A stretch of DNA of 64,000 nt from Acidobacteriota bacterium. Its GTDB lineage: Bacteria > Acidobacteriota > Vicinamibacteria > Vicinamibacterales > UBA823. Shown here piece after piece: positions 11,257 to 20,365 of this stretch (position 1 is its first letter; each line of letters starts with the position of its first letter). The stretch covers positions 1-64,000 of the forward strand of contig PCAK01000026.1 of the NCBI GenBank assembly GCA_002730525.1, read 5' to 3'. The notes beneath the pieces are model-generated. The model saw nothing but the letters and a program-made list of their open reading frames with translations, was not told the origin of the DNA and ran no database searches. The position numbers and the translations under genes are program-made.

Positions 11257-11937
11257 ATGGCACTAAACATCGTGTTGCTCGGATCACCGGGAGCCGGCAA
11301 GGGCACGCAAGCCGTGCAGCTCGCCGGCGCCAGGAAGGTGCCCAAGATCTCGACCGGCGACATCCTGCGGGAAGCCGTGCAGTCGGCGACCGAGCTGGGC
11401 CGGACCGCGAAGGCGATCATGGACCGGGGCGAGCTGGTGAGCGACGACGTGATGATCGGCATCGTTCGGGAGCGTCTCGCCCGCGATGACGCTAGGGCGG
11501 GCTTCATCCTGGATGGGTTCCCGCGCACCGTGGCACAGGCCGAGGCGCTCGATGCCATTCTGGCCGACCGTGATCCGCTCATGGTCCTGGACATTGCTGT
11601 GTCCCCGGACGAGGTCGTGCGCCGGCTCGGTGCCCGGCGTGTCTGCGGCGCGTGCGGTGCGATTTTCGGCGACGGCGCGGCGGCGGCCGTATGTCCGACG
11701 TGTGGTGGGACACTGGTGCAGCGGAGCGACGATGCGGAGTCAGTGGTACGCGAGCGGCTCAAGGTCTACGCGCGCGACACCGAGCCGCTGACACGCTACT
11801 ACCGCGAGCGACGTACCTTCGCCGAGATCGACGGCGCGCAGCCCGCCGATGAGGTCGGGCGCGCGGTGAGCGAAGCGGTTGACCGCCTCCAAGCCGTAGC
11901 GCGCCAGTCAGTCGACGATGCGGGGGTGAAGGCATGA
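11257..11937 (+). CDS. adk: Adenylate kinase, zinc-LID type
   Basis: This 226-residue nucleotide kinase (AMP + ATP to 2 ADP) has the P-loop GSPGAGKGTQ at ~9-18, the AMP-binding GFPRTVAQAE segment and the LID domain at ~125-160. The LID carries two CxxC pairs (CGAC and CPTC), as in zinc-binding long-type adenylate kinases. The secY-adk-map order is conserved in many bacteria. The stop overlaps map by four bases. Confidence 0.97.
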   Translation: MALNIVLLGSPGAGKGTQAVQLAGARKVPKISTGDILREAVQSATELGRTAKAIMDRGELVSDDVMIGIVRERLARDDARAGFILDGFPRTVAQAEALDAILADRDPLMVLDIAVSPDEVVRRLGARRVCGACGAIFGDGAAAAVCPTCGGTLVQRSDDAESVVRERLKVYARDTEPLTRYYRERRTFAEIDGAQPADEVGRAVSEAVDRLQAVARQSVDDAGVKA

Positions 11938-12728
11938 TTGTCTGCAAGTCGCCAGAGGAACTCGCGCGGATGCGTGTCGCGAATCAGATCGTGGCCGGCG
12001 TGCTGCAGGAGTTGCAGGCGATGGCGGCGCCAGGTGTCACCACCGCCGATCTCGATGCCACCGTCGAGGCGCGGGTGCTCGCCTCGGGTGCGACGCCGGC
12101 GTTCAAGGGCTACCGAGGGTATCCGGCCAGTCTGTGCGCGTCGATCAACGACGAAGTCGTGCACGGGATTCCGTCGATGCGCGAACTCGTTCAGGGCGAC
12201 ATCGTCTCGCTCGACGTTGGCGTGTTGATCGAGGGCTTCTACGGCGATTCGGCGCTCACCGTTGCGGTTGGCGAGATTTCGGACGAGGCCGACACACTCC
12301 TCCGGGTGACCGAGGAAGCGTTGGAGTTGGCGATTGCCGAGGTGTGCGTGGGCTCACGCGTGTCGGACATCGGCCATGCCGTGCAGCGTCACGTCGAGGC
12401 GCAGGGGCTTTCGGTCGTGCGCGAATTTGTCGGACATGGCATCGGCACCAAGCTGCACGAGGAGCCGCAGATTCCGAACTACGGCGAGCCTGGCCGCGGG
12501 CCGAGATTGGCCGAAGGGATGGTGCTGGCGATCGAGCCGATGGTCAACGTAGGGAAATCGGCAGTGCGGGTTCTCGACGATGGGTGGACGGCCGTGACCC
12601 GGGACGGAAGCCTGTCAGCGCACTTCGAACACACGGTCGCCGTGACGGCCGGTGGGCCTGAGGTGTTGACGCGCCGGTCGAGCGACGTGCGCGCGGTCGC
12701 CGCAGGATCGGCGGCGCCGGCGTCGTGA
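11934..12728 (+). CDS. map: Methionine aminopeptidase type I
   Basis: The 264-residue product has the MetAP metal-ligand pattern: SLDVGVLIEGFYGDSALT (two aspartates), FVGHGIGTKLHEEP (histidine), VLAIEPMVN (glutamate) and AHFEHTVAVT (glutamate). It removes the initiator methionine from nascent proteins. The start overlaps the adk stop (ATGA). Its stop overlaps an ATG that leads into the damaged infA region. Confidence 0.97.
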   Translation: MIVCKSPEELARMRVANQIVAGVLQELQAMAAPGVTTADLDATVEARVLASGATPAFKGYRGYPASLCASINDEVVHGIPSMRELVQGDIVSLDVGVLIEGFYGDSALTVAVGEISDEADTLLRVTEEALELAIAEVCVGSRVSDIGHAVQRHVEAQGLSVVREFVGHGIGTKLHEEPQIPNYGEPGRGPRLAEGMVLAIEPMVNVGKSAVRVLDDGWTAVTRDGSLSAHFEHTVAVTAGGPEVLTRRSSDVRAVAAGSAAPAS

Positions 12729-12754
12729 TGTCGACCGTGGCGCGAGTCGGCACG

Positions 12755-12938
12755 ATGACGAGCGTGAACCGGTCGGCGTGGACGGCGTTGTGGCCGAGGC
12801 GCTGCCCAACACGATCTGGCTCACGTGGCCGGCGGCAGCGGCAAGAATTTCGTTCGGCTGCTTCCGGGCGACCGGGTGGTCGTGGAGTTGGCGCGGCACG
12901 ATGTCACACGAGGGCGGATCGTCCGTCGACACGACTGA
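12755..12938 (+). pseudogene. infA: Translation initiation factor IF-1, frameshifted and internally deleted
   Basis: Two IF-1 segments are readable in different frames. Frame 12781 gives DGVVAEALPNT, the N-terminal strand. Frame 12822 gives HVAGGSGKNFVRLLPGDR, followed by VVVELARHDVTRGRIVRRHD and TGA at 12936. The residues between them that IF-1 normally has (about 11-12 codons of the form RVELxNGHxVLA) are absent, and the frame changes at the join near 12815-12821. The first segment also has no ATG, GTG or TTG in its own frame upstream; the nearest ATG (12755) is in a third frame. IF-1 is normally essential, so either another infA copy exists or the sequence is wrong here. Position between map and rpmJ is the normal place for infA. 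Confidence 0.85.
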
Positions 12939-12971
12939 GGTCGCGGCGACAGCGTAAGAGAGGACGCGGAG

Positions 12972-13085
12972 ATGAAAGTTCGAGCATCGGTTAAGCGCAT
13001 GTGTTCCAAGTGCAGGATTGTCCGCCGCCGCGGCGTCGTGCGGGTGGTCTGCTCCAATCAGAAGCACAAGCAGCGACAGGGGTGA
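12972..13085 (+). CDS. rpmJ: 50S ribosomal protein L36 (bL36), zinc form
   Basis: The product is 37 residues: [20 protein letters not shown] followed by a short tail with VCSNQKHKQ. Cys11, Cys14, Cys27 and His32 form the zinc site of C+ L36. ATG 12972 is preceded by GAGAGGACGCGGAG. The gene is short but fully conserved in length and pattern. Confidence 0.95.
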   Translation: MKVRASVKRMCSKCRIVRRRGVVRVVCSNQKHKQRQG

Positions 13086-13132
13086 GCCCTGTCGCGACGA
13101 GTACGCGGCGCACCTGAGAGTGAAGGACACAG

Positions 13133-13507
13133 ATGGCACGTATCGCAGGCGTTGACTTGCCGAGAACGAAGCGCGTGGAAATCGGCTTGACCTATATCTA
13201 CGGCATCGGCCGCAAGCGCTCGACCGACATTCTGACCTCGGCCGGAGTCAGTGGAGACATCCGGGTCAAGGATCTTTCCGAGGATGACGTTCGAAAGATC
13301 AGCCGCGTCATCGAAGAAGAAGGGCGCGTCGAAGGCGATCTCCGCAAAGAGATCTCGATGAGCATCAAGCGGCTCATGGAGATCGGCTGCTATCGCGGGA
13401 TGCGCCATCGGCGCAACCTGCCCGTTCGCGGGCAGCGGACGCAGACGAATGCGCGCACGCGCAAGGGCCCGCGCAAGGGCGCGGTCGCGAAGAAGAAGAC
13501 GGTTTAG
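13133..13507 (+). CDS. rpsM: 30S ribosomal protein S13 (uS13)
   Basis: The product is 124 residues, starting [20 protein letters not shown] and ending with the basic tail [18 protein letters not shown] that touches the P-site tRNA. S13 pairs with S19 in the 30S head. Confidence 0.97.
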   Translation: MARIAGVDLPRTKRVEIGLTYIYGIGRKRSTDILTSAGVSGDIRVKDLSEDDVRKISRVIEEEGRVEGDLRKEISMSIKRLMEIGCYRGMRHRRNLPVRGQRTQTNARTRKGPRKGAVAKKKTV

Positions 13508-13536
13508 CGGACGGCTAGTGAGGGGTCTCGAAGGAA

Positions 13537-13983
13537 ATGGCGAAGAAAGAAGCTGTTGACAACGCGCTTCCGGAACCGGTCAAGAAGAAGGCCGGCAAAC
13601 GGAAGAAGACGTTCAAGAAGCGCGGCGAAAAGCGCGTGGTCCACCACGGGCACGCGCACATTCAAGCCTCGTTCAACAACACGATCATCACGATCACCGA
13701 TGCCGAGGGTAACGTCGTGGCCTGGTCGAGCGCGGGCGGCATCGGCTTCAAGGGGTCCCGCAAGGGCACGCCGTTCGCTGCGACCCAGGCAGCCATCAAC
13801 GCCGGGAACGCGGCCAAGGGTGTCGGGATGCGGTCGCTCGAGGTGCGGGTCAAAGGACCGGGCGCTGGCCGCGAGTCAGCGGTGCGGGCGCTCCAGACGA
13901 TCGGACTTGACGTGCGATCGATTCGCGACGTCACGCCGGTGCCTCACAACGGCTGTCGGCCGCCGAAGCGGCGGCGCGTGTAA
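13537..13983 (+). CDS. rpsK: 30S ribosomal protein S11 (uS11), N-terminally extended
   Basis: Core motifs are [31 protein letters not shown] and the C-terminal [17 protein letters not shown]. The 148-residue length exceeds the usual ~129 by a lysine-rich N-terminal stretch ([18 protein letters not shown]). S11 lines the E-site platform. Confidence 0.96.
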   Translation: MAKKEAVDNALPEPVKKKAGKRKKTFKKRGEKRVVHHGHAHIQASFNNTIITITDAEGNVVAWSSAGGIGFKGSRKGTPFAATQAAINAGNAAKGVGMRSLEVRVKGPGAGRESAVRALQTIGLDVRSIRDVTPVPHNGCRPPKRRRV

Positions 13984-14029
13984 CGAGCGTAGGATGCAAT
14001 CTCTGAACGACGATCGGTAGGTACACAGC

Positions 14030-14659
14030 ATGGCACGATACACGGACGCGGTCTGTCGGCTCTGCCGGCGCGAAGGCATGAAGCTGTTCCTCAAGGCCGA
14101 GCGGTGCTACGCGGAGAAGTGCGCCATCGAAAAGCGAAACGTGCCGCCTGGACACCATGGCAAGGGCCGAAAGGCGAAGCTCATGGGGTATGGGCTGCAG
14201 TTGCGCGAGAAGCAGAAGGTGAAGCGGATCTACGGCGTACTGGAGAGCCAGTTTCGCCGCTACTTCGAGTCCGCCGACCGCCAGCGTGGCATCACCGGCG
14301 AGACGCTGCTGCAACTGCTCGAGCGTCGCCTCGACAACGTCGCCTACCGACTGGGTTTGGCGACCTCTCGGCCGCAGGCGCGGCAACTCGTGCGGCACGG
14401 ACACTTCTTCATCAATGGCCGCCGCGTGAACGTGCCTTCGTACTCGGTGCGCGTCGGCGACGTCGTGAGCGTGCGCGAGGGAAGCCGCAAGAGTACGTCG
14501 ATTCAGCACGCCATGGAAGAGGTCAAGGGGCGGGGTGTCCCCGAGTGGCTCGAGTTCGACGCCGAGCAGATGTCCGGGCGAATCGCCTCGTTGCCGACGC
14601 GCGAGCAGATTAACCTGCCGGTGCAGGAGCAGCTCATCGTCGAGCTGTATTCGAAGTAG
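14030..14659 (+). CDS. rpsD: 30S ribosomal protein S4 (uS4), cysteine-bearing form
   Basis: The product is 209 residues. The N-terminus has cysteines at 9, 12, 26 and 31 (CRLC and CYAEKC), the zinc-binding form of S4. The S4 domain follows ([16 protein letters not shown], then [20 protein letters not shown]). S4 nucleates 16S 5' domain assembly and often represses the alpha operon. Confidence 0.97.
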   Translation: MARYTDAVCRLCRREGMKLFLKAERCYAEKCAIEKRNVPPGHHGKGRKAKLMGYGLQLREKQKVKRIYGVLESQFRRYFESADRQRGITGETLLQLLERRLDNVAYRLGLATSRPQARQLVRHGHFFINGRRVNVPSYSVRVGDVVSVREGSRKSTSIQHAMEEVKGRGVPEWLEFDAEQMSGRIASLPTREQINLPVQEQLIVELYSK

Positions 14660-14713
14660 GCCTGAATCGACCGTGTAGGTCGACGGGAACGGATAGAGAA
14701 AGGACTGAAGTCG

Positions 14714-15712
14714 ATGCTGTGGAAAGGTTTCCAGCGGCCCAAGCGCCTGGAGTTCGAGCGGGAGACGTTGACCGACCGGTTCGGCCGGTTTTCCGCGCAG
14801 CCGTTCGAGCGCGGCTTCGGCACGACCATCGGAAACGGTCTACGCCGTGTCCTGCTGTCGTCGATTGAAGGGGCGGCGGTCGTCGCGGTGAACATTGACG
14901 GCGTGCTCCACGAGTTCTCGCCGATTCCCGGCGTCGTCGAGGATGCCACCGACATCATCCTCAACCTCAAGCAGGTGCCGCTGCGGATGCACGTCGACCA
15001 TACCAAGACGCTGTCGCTCAACGTCGCCAAGGCGGGTGAGGTCAAGGCGCGCGACATCCAGACCGACGCTGATGTCGAGATCCTCGAGCCCGACGCGCAC
15101 ATCGCGACGGTCGCCGAGGGTGGTCGCCTGCAAATGGAGATGCGCGTGCGGCGAGGCCGCGGCTACGTGGCAACCGACAAGAACTTCGACGAGGAGCTCG
15201 GCATCGGGTGGATCCCGATCGACTCTGTGCACTCGCCGATCAAGAAGGTGAACTACCTGGTCGAGGCAGCGCGGTTGGGGCAGACGACCGACTACGAGAA
15301 GGTTACGCTCGATGTCTGGACCAACGGGTCGATCACCCCACGCGACGCGGTGTCGCTGGCGTCGAAGCTGATTCGGGACCACCTGAACATCTTCATCACC
15401 CAGGACGATCCGATCGACCAGCCGCAGGAACTGGTAGCCGAGCAGCCGCAGCTGACATCGAACGAGAACCTCGACAAGAGCGTGGAAGAGCTCGAGTTGT
15501 CCGTGCGGTCGTACAATTGCTTAAAGAACGCCGAGATCAGGACGATCCGGGAGCTCGTGCAGAAGACCGAAGCCGAGATGCTGAAGACGAAGAACTTCGG
15601 TCGGAAGTCGCTGAACGAGATCAAGGAGATTCTTACGAGCATGGGGCTCAGCCTCGGCATGCGGCTGGATCAGCCGGCCGCGCAGCCGGAGCCGGAACCG
15701 CAGCCCGAATGA
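14714..15712 (+). CDS. rpoA: RNA polymerase subunit alpha
   Basis: This 332-residue subunit has an N-terminal assembly domain ([33 protein letters not shown]) and a C-terminal helix-hairpin-helix domain ([35 protein letters not shown]). The C-terminal domain contacts UP elements and activators. Placement between rpsD and rplQ is the classical alpha-operon order. Confidence 0.98.
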   Translation: MLWKGFQRPKRLEFERETLTDRFGRFSAQPFERGFGTTIGNGLRRVLLSSIEGAAVVAVNIDGVLHEFSPIPGVVEDATDIILNLKQVPLRMHVDHTKTLSLNVAKAGEVKARDIQTDADVEILEPDAHIATVAEGGRLQMEMRVRRGRGYVATDKNFDEELGIGWIPIDSVHSPIKKVNYLVEAARLGQTTDYEKVTLDVWTNGSITPRDAVSLASKLIRDHLNIFITQDDPIDQPQELVAEQPQLTSNENLDKSVEELELSVRSYNCLKNAEIRTIRELVQKTEAEMLKTKNFGRKSLNEIKEILTSMGLSLGMRLDQPAAQPEPEPQPE

Positions 15713-15779
15713 ACTCACGCGCCGGGCACCCAGACAGGCAGGGTAGGGTCGGCTCGACACAGCGAGAAGCGAAGGTCAG

Positions 15780-16370
15780 ATGCGTCATCGAGTAGCTCAT
15801 CGGAAACTGGGACGAGTCAGCGAGCATCGGATGGCGATGCTGCGTAATCAGGCCACGGCGCTCCTGCAGCACGAGCGGATCCGGACGACTGTGCCGCGGG
15901 CCAAGGAACTGCGGCCGTTCGTCGAGCGGCTCATCACGATCGCCAAGCGCGGCTTGGCTGGTGGCGACGCGGCGCGCGGCGTGCACGCGCGGCGGCTCGT
16001 CCGGCGCGACATCGTCGATCAGAAGATTGTGAGCAAGTTGTTCGAGGCCGTTGCACCGAGGTTCGAGGAGCGCCCGGGCGGGTATACGCGGCTGCTGCGC
16101 TTGGGTTCGCGCCGTGGGGACAACGCGCAACTGGCGCAGGTCGAACTGGTCGGGAGCGAGTACGTGCCCGATTCCGACACGCCCGAGATCGGCACCGATG
16201 CGCCGGAGAAGGCGGCCAAGAAGACCGGGGTCGGCGGAAGGCTTCGCGCCGCCGCGCGCCGGATCCGCGGCAAGGATGAGACGGTGCCGGGGGCCGGTCA
16301 GCCGGCCAAGGCAACGAAGCGCGCCGCCGGGGCCAAGCGCGGCCGATCCTCGAAGAAGGGCGGCTCGTAG
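15780..16370 (+). CDS. rplQ: 50S ribosomal protein L17 (bL17) with basic tail
   Basis: Residues 1-~120 are L17 ([37 protein letters not shown], and [20 protein letters not shown]). Residues ~135-196 are an extension rich in Ala, Lys, Arg and Gly with runs such as KKTGVGGR and [11 protein letters not shown]. Normal L17 is ~115-130 residues. This is the last gene of the ribosomal cluster. It converges on the EF-G paralogue with an 18-base gap and no clear terminator. Confidence 0.95.
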   Translation: MRHRVAHRKLGRVSEHRMAMLRNQATALLQHERIRTTVPRAKELRPFVERLITIAKRGLAGGDAARGVHARRLVRRDIVDQKIVSKLFEAVAPRFEERPGGYTRLLRLGSRRGDNAQLAQVELVGSEYVPDSDTPEIGTDAPEKAAKKTGVGGRLRAAARRIRGKDETVPGAGQPAKATKRAAGAKRGRSSKKGGS

Positions 16371-16388
16371 TTAGCGCCCTGGTCGTTC

Positions 16389-18485
16389 CTAGGCTTCTTC
16401 CGGCGCGGCTTCGCCGCGCTCGGCCTTCGCGGCCGACACGATCTTGCCGTGCAGGTGGGCCGGCACCTCTTCGTAGTGCGAGAACTCCATGTGGTACGCA
16501 CCGCGGCCGCCCGTGGCCGAGGTCAACTGCTGCTCGTAGGTCAACATCTCCGACATCGGGACCTGGGCTTTGATCGCGGTCATCGAACCGCGGGGTTCCA
16601 TGCCGCCGATCCGCCCCCGGCGGCCGTTCAGGTCGCCCATCAGGTCCCCGGCGAACTCACTCGGCGCGTAGATCTCGACGTTCATCACTGGTTCGAGTAG
16701 CGTCGGCCGCGCGCGAGTCATCGCGTCCTTGAAGGCCAGTCGGCCGGCCATCTTGAATGACATCTCGTTCGAATCGACCTGGTGGAACGACCCGTCGTAC
16801 ACCGTGACCTTGAAGTCCACGACCGGGTAACCCGCCAGGTATCCCCGCATCCGCTCTTCCTGGATCCCCTTCTCGATGGCCGGCACGAGTTGGCGCGGGA
16901 TGGCGCCGCCGAAGATCTCGTTGGCGAATTCGAAGTCACCGCCACGGGGCAGTGGTTCCATCCGAATCTTGCAGTCGCCGAACTGACCGTGGCCGCCAGT
17001 CTGCTTCTTGTGCCGGCCATGCGCTTCGGTTGCCGCCAGAATCGTCTCGCGATACGCGATGCGCGGCAGCTTCAGGTTCACCTCCACGCCGAAGCGACGC
17101 TTGAGCTTGGCGACCGTGACCTCGATGTGTAGCTGGCCCTGACCCGACAGGAGCAGTTCTCCGGTCTGGCCATCGCGGCCGTACTGAATGGTCGGATCTT
17201 CTTCGCGAATGCGCTGCAGCGACACGCTGATCTTTTCCTCGTCGCCTCTGCTCTTCGGTTCGATGGCGTACGACAGCACCGGTTCGGGGAACGTGAATGG
17301 CGGAAACGATACCGCGCTGCCCTTGTCCGCGAGCGTGTCGCCGGTGTGGGTGTCCTTGAGCTTTGCGACGGCGCCAAGGTCGCCGGCACGGATTTCGCCG
17401 ATGCTGGTCTGGGTCTTGCCCTGCAGCACCAGGAGGCTGCCGAACCGTTCGGCCGCATCCTTGGTGAGGTTGTGCACCGTCTTGTCTGCCTTGAACACGC
17501 CCGAGACGACTCGAAACATCGTGATCCGTCCGGCGAATGGATCGGCGATCGTCTTCCAGACGAAGGCCGCCGCGGGGCCATCGCCGGCTGCGGCGACCTC
17601 GACCGACTCGCCGCTGGCGTCCGCGCCGGCGAACGGACGATCCGCGGGCGACGGCGTGTAGGTCACCAGCGCGTCCAGGAGCGGCACGATACCGATATTC
17701 AGCGTCGCCGACGTGCAGAGCATGGGAGCCATCTGGCCCGCCAGCACGGCCGTTCGCAGCCCCGCTTCGAGTTCTGCCTGCGTGAGCGTGCCGGCCTCGA
17801 AGAACTTCTCCATGAGGCCCTCGTCGGCCTCCGCCACCATCTCGATCAACGCGTCACGCGCGGTCTTGGCCGCCGGCGCGATATCGTCCGGAATCTCCTC
17901 GATCGTCGCCTTCCCGTCGCCATCCGGGGTGAATATCAGCGATTTCATCGACACCAGATCCACCACGCCGCGGAACGACTTCTCCTCACCGAGCGGTATC
18001 TGAATCGGTACGATGCTTCGGCCGAGCACCTCCCGCAGCGACTCCAGCGAACGGTCCAGGCTCGCGCGCTCGCGGTCCAGCCGGTTGAGCACGACCACTC
18101 GGGGCAACCCCAGGTCCTGCGCCGCGGCCCAGGTCTTCTCGGTCTGCACCTCGACGCCCGCGACGGCGTCCACGACGACCGCGGCGACGTCGCTGACGCT
18201 CAGCGCCGCCCGCGCCTCGCTCAGAAAGTTTGCGATCCCCGGCGTATCGATGAGGTTGATCTTCGTCTTGTTCCACTCAGCGTAGGCGGCGCAGGCCGAC
18301 AAGGTGTGCTTCCGCTCGATGGCCTCTTCATCGAAATCGGTGACCGTCGTGCCCTCGTCCACGGTGCCCAAGCGGTTGACCATCCCCGCATCGAACAGCA
18401 GGGCCGAGGTCAACTGCGTCTTGCCGGACCCGCTGTGCCCGACGATCGCGACGTTTCTAATGCTTGGCGTGTCGTAGACCTTCAT
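16389..18485 (-). CDS. Elongation factor G paralogue (EF-G2 type GTPase)
   Basis: This 698-residue translational GTPase has EF-G domains I-V. The G motifs are visible: P-loop GHSGSGKT (~16-23), G3 DTPG, and G4 NRLD. The usual EF-G P-loop GHIDAGKTT and switch I ERGITI are replaced here by GHSGSGKTQ and ERKHTL. Domain IV keeps the FHQVDSNEMSFKMAGRLAF helix. These changes fit the secondary EF-G2 subfamily rather than the housekeeping fusA, which probably sits upstream of tuf outside the window. A GAGGGAGGG ribosome binding site precedes the ATG. Its exact role (translocation, recycling or stress) cannot be read from the sequence. Confidence 0.9.
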   Translation of the reverse strand: MKVYDTPSIRNVAIVGHSGSGKTQLTSALLFDAGMVNRLGTVDEGTTVTDFDEEAIERKHTLSACAAYAEWNKTKINLIDTPGIANFLSEARAALSVSDVAAVVVDAVAGVEVQTEKTWAAAQDLGLPRVVVLNRLDRERASLDRSLESLREVLGRSIVPIQIPLGEEKSFRGVVDLVSMKSLIFTPDGDGKATIEEIPDDIAPAAKTARDALIEMVAEADEGLMEKFFEAGTLTQAELEAGLRTAVLAGQMAPMLCTSATLNIGIVPLLDALVTYTPSPADRPFAGADASGESVEVAAAGDGPAAAFVWKTIADPFAGRITMFRVVSGVFKADKTVHNLTKDAAERFGSLLVLQGKTQTSIGEIRAGDLGAVAKLKDTHTGDTLADKGSAVSFPPFTFPEPVLSYAIEPKSRGDEEKISVSLQRIREEDPTIQYGRDGQTGELLLSGQGQLHIEVTVAKLKRRFGVEVNLKLPRIAYRETILAATEAHGRHKKQTGGHGQFGDCKIRMEPLPRGGDFEFANEIFGGAIPRQLVPAIEKGIQEERMRGYLAGYPVVDFKVTVYDGSFHQVDSNEMSFKMAGRLAFKDAMTRARPTLLEPVMNVEIYAPSEFAGDLMGDLNGRRGRIGGMEPRGSMTAIKAQVPMSEMLTYEQQLTSATGGRGAYHMEFSHYEEVPAHLHGKIVSAAKAERGEAAPEEA

Positions 18486-18660
18486 GGCAGCTACCCTCCC
18501 TCATCGTGGGCGGCGGCGTCGCCAGGGAGACCGGCAGGGCTCTTCGACGCCGTTCCGAAGGGTCATCATATATCAGGTATTAGGCCCACGAGCCCGCGGC
18601 GACCGGCCGGAGGAGCCGGCGCAGTGGGACGTCGGATGGCGGCGGAAAACGGATTTCGCC

Positions 18661-18689
18661 TTGACAGCATGGAGCCGGTTCCCTACGAT
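18661..18689 (+). promoter_or_regulatory. Promoter of the arginine decarboxylase gene
   Basis: A perfect -35 box TTGACA (18661-18666) and a -10 box TACGAT (18684-18689) are separated by 17 bases. Transcription would begin near 18696, about 35 bases before the ATG at 18731. Confidence 0.65.
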
Positions 18690-18730
18690 GCAGGTCGCTC
18701 GCGCGAGCCGGAGGGCCGGCTGGGTGGGCG

Positions 18731-19294
18731 ATGGAGCGTCCTGTGCTCGGCTTCGTTCCCAAGGAACTCTTCTTCACCAAGGGTGTCGGCAAGCACCGCG
18801 AGAAGCTCACGTCGTTCGAGTTGGCGCTGCGATCGGCCGGCATCGCGGCGTGCAACCTCGTACGCGTCTCGAGCATCTTTCCGCCCGGGGGCAAGATCGT
18901 GCCGCGTAGCGAAGGCGCACGGCGCCTCAAACCTGGGCAAGTGACCTTCGTCGTCATGTCCGAGGCCGCGTCCCGAGAACCGCACCGCCTGATCGCCGCG
19001 ACGATCGGTGTGGCGATTCCTCGCGATCCGACGCTCTACGGGTACTTGTCCGAGCACCATAGCTACGGCGAGAACGAAGAGACGGCGGGTGACTACGCCG
19101 AGGAGTTGGCAGCGGAGATGCTGGCAACGGCGCTCGACCTCGATTTCGATCCTGACAAGAGCTGGGACGAGAAGAAGGAAGTCTACCGGCTCTCCAATCA
19201 GATCGTCCGGACGCAGAACGTGACCCAGTCGGCCGTGGGCGACAAGCAGGGGCGGTGGACGACCGTGATCGCCGCCGCCGTGCTCGTCGGGTAG
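18731..19294 (+). CDS. pdaD: Pyruvoyl-dependent arginine decarboxylase
   Basis: The 187-residue proenzyme has the PvlArgDC hallmarks: FFTKGVGKHREKLTSFELAL, AGIAACNLVRVSSIFPPG and the acidic C-terminal half. In the family, self-cleavage between the two serines of the VSS motif (Ser47/Ser48 here) makes the beta and alpha chains and the pyruvoyl group. The enzyme converts arginine to agmatine, the first step of one polyamine route. It is best known from archaea and Chlamydia. It stands alone with its own promoter; no speB-like or spermidine synthase gene is adjacent. Confidence 0.88.
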   Translation: MERPVLGFVPKELFFTKGVGKHREKLTSFELALRSAGIAACNLVRVSSIFPPGGKIVPRSEGARRLKPGQVTFVVMSEAASREPHRLIAATIGVAIPRDPTLYGYLSEHHSYGENEETAGDYAEELAAEMLATALDLDFDPDKSWDEKKEVYRLSNQIVRTQNVTQSAVGDKQGRWTTVIAAAVLVG

Positions 19295-19702
19295 AGCTGA
19301 TTCGGCACGTCACTTCACGTTCTTGCGCATGACCGCGCAGTGCGGGCCGGCCACGTCCGACAACCCTCAGGGTCCCCACCTGCAGTAAGGCCACTCCACG
19401 CCCGACAAGATCGTGGGGCAACTTCGTCCTCGTGGACGAGCCCCAGGCGCGGCGGAGCCGTGCCTGCGAGCGTGAGGGCCGATCGAATGGTCGGCCGAAT
19501 GACCGAAACCGTCGAAAAAGTTGACTTTTCTGAAGGGAGGTCCCGATTGACAAAAATTGTCCATGCACTATATCTGAAGATCTCCCTCGGTTCAGAGGCC
19601 GCGACATGGACGCCCCCGCGCAGGCACGTGTGACCTTGTGACAAGCCGGTCCCAGCGGGCAGCGACAGCGAGTCACCCGAACACAAAAGGGGAGAGAGAA
19701 CA
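19295..19702 (+). other. 408-base intergenic region before the pilin gene
   Basis: No coding frame with protein-like character was seen. The region is GC-rich up to ~19500, then turns relatively AT-rich and contains the promoter at 19547-19574, leaving an untranslated leader of about 120 bases. A second TTGACT hexamer lies at 19521-19526. No sigma-54 -24/-12 pair with correct GG-N10-GC spacing was found. Confidence 0.6.
19547..19574 (+). promoter_or_regulatory. Putative sigma-70 promoter of the pilin gene
   Basis: TTGACA (19547-19552) is separated by 16 bases from TATATC (19569-19574). It lies in the only AT-rich patch of the spacer, about 130 bases before the pilin ATG. Confidence 0.55.
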
Positions 19703-20239
19703 ATGACTAGCAAGATGAAGAGCAACAAGGGTTTCACGCTGATCGAGCTGCTGATCGTCGTTGCGATCATCGGCATCATCGCCGCCATCGCGGTGCCGAA
19801 TCTGCTTCGGGCTCGCATGGCGGGTAACGAGGCGGCCAACATCGGCTCGCTTCGGGCCATCAACAGCGCCCAGGCTGCCTATGCGGCCAGCTGCACCATC
19901 GGCTTCTACGCGCCGAATTTGGTTCGTCTGGCGACTCCGCCTACCGTTGGCGGCGGCGACGGATTCATCGGCCCCGATCTGGCCCTCGACCCGTCGACGA
20001 AGAGTTCCTACACCGTCACGCTGACCGCCGGCGCGGTGGCGCCTGGTGCTCCCGCGTCCTGCAACGGCGCTGCGGCCGGCACGGTCGTGACGACCTACTT
20101 CGTGGCCGGGGCCCCGCTGGCTCGCGGCGGCACGCGCTTCTTCGGCACGAATCAGGGCGGGACGATCTATCAGAGCACCGCGGCGGTCGCCGTGACGCAG
20201 CACGGCGCCCCGGCCGCCCCAGCGACCCCGATTCAGTAG
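19703..20239 (+). CDS. pilA: Type IV major pilin (PilA-like prepilin)
   Basis: This 178-residue protein has the class III signal: leader MTSKMKSNKG, cleavage after Gly10, then FTLIELLIVVAIIGIIAAIA with the conserved Glu at mature position 5. The rest is a globular domain with two cysteines (ASC... near residue 64 and residue ~114) and Gly/Ala/Pro-rich segments. The peptidase that would process it is encoded at 24396. GGGGAGAGAG precedes the ATG. Whether it is the major pilin or a minor/pseudopilin is not certain, but the own promoter and position favour a major subunit. Confidence 0.88.
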   Translation: MTSKMKSNKGFTLIELLIVVAIIGIIAAIAVPNLLRARMAGNEAANIGSLRAINSAQAAYAASCTIGFYAPNLVRLATPPTVGGGDGFIGPDLALDPSTKSSYTVTLTAGAVAPGAPASCNGAAAGTVVTTYFVAGAPLARGGTRFFGTNQGGTIYQSTAAVAVTQHGAPAAPATPIQ

Positions 20240-20328
20240 TCACGGCGGACGACGGTGTTTGCGGGGGATGTTCGCCACCAGGCGGGCTTCCCTCGTTCGT
20301 TTTTACGGATCGGATCCGACCTGACGCC

Positions 20329-20358
20329 TTGATGAAGACATCCCAACAAATCTAAACT
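20329..20358 (+). promoter_or_regulatory. Promoter abutting the VKOR gene start
   Basis: TTGATG (20329-20334), an 18-base spacer and TAAACT (20353-20358). Only seven bases separate the -10 box from the ATG at 20366, and no Shine-Dalgarno is present, which suggests a leaderless transcript. Confidence 0.55.
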
Positions 20359-20365
20359 AGACCCT

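Noticed and set aside
12725-12994. An 89-codon open frame across the infA region
   Set aside because: Its translation is not protein-like, while the two other frames read conserved IF-1 segments.
19295-19702. Sigma-54 promoter for the pilin, expected if PilR-type control applied
   Set aside because: GGCAC-like words occur near 19623, but the GG-N10-GC spacing is wrong.
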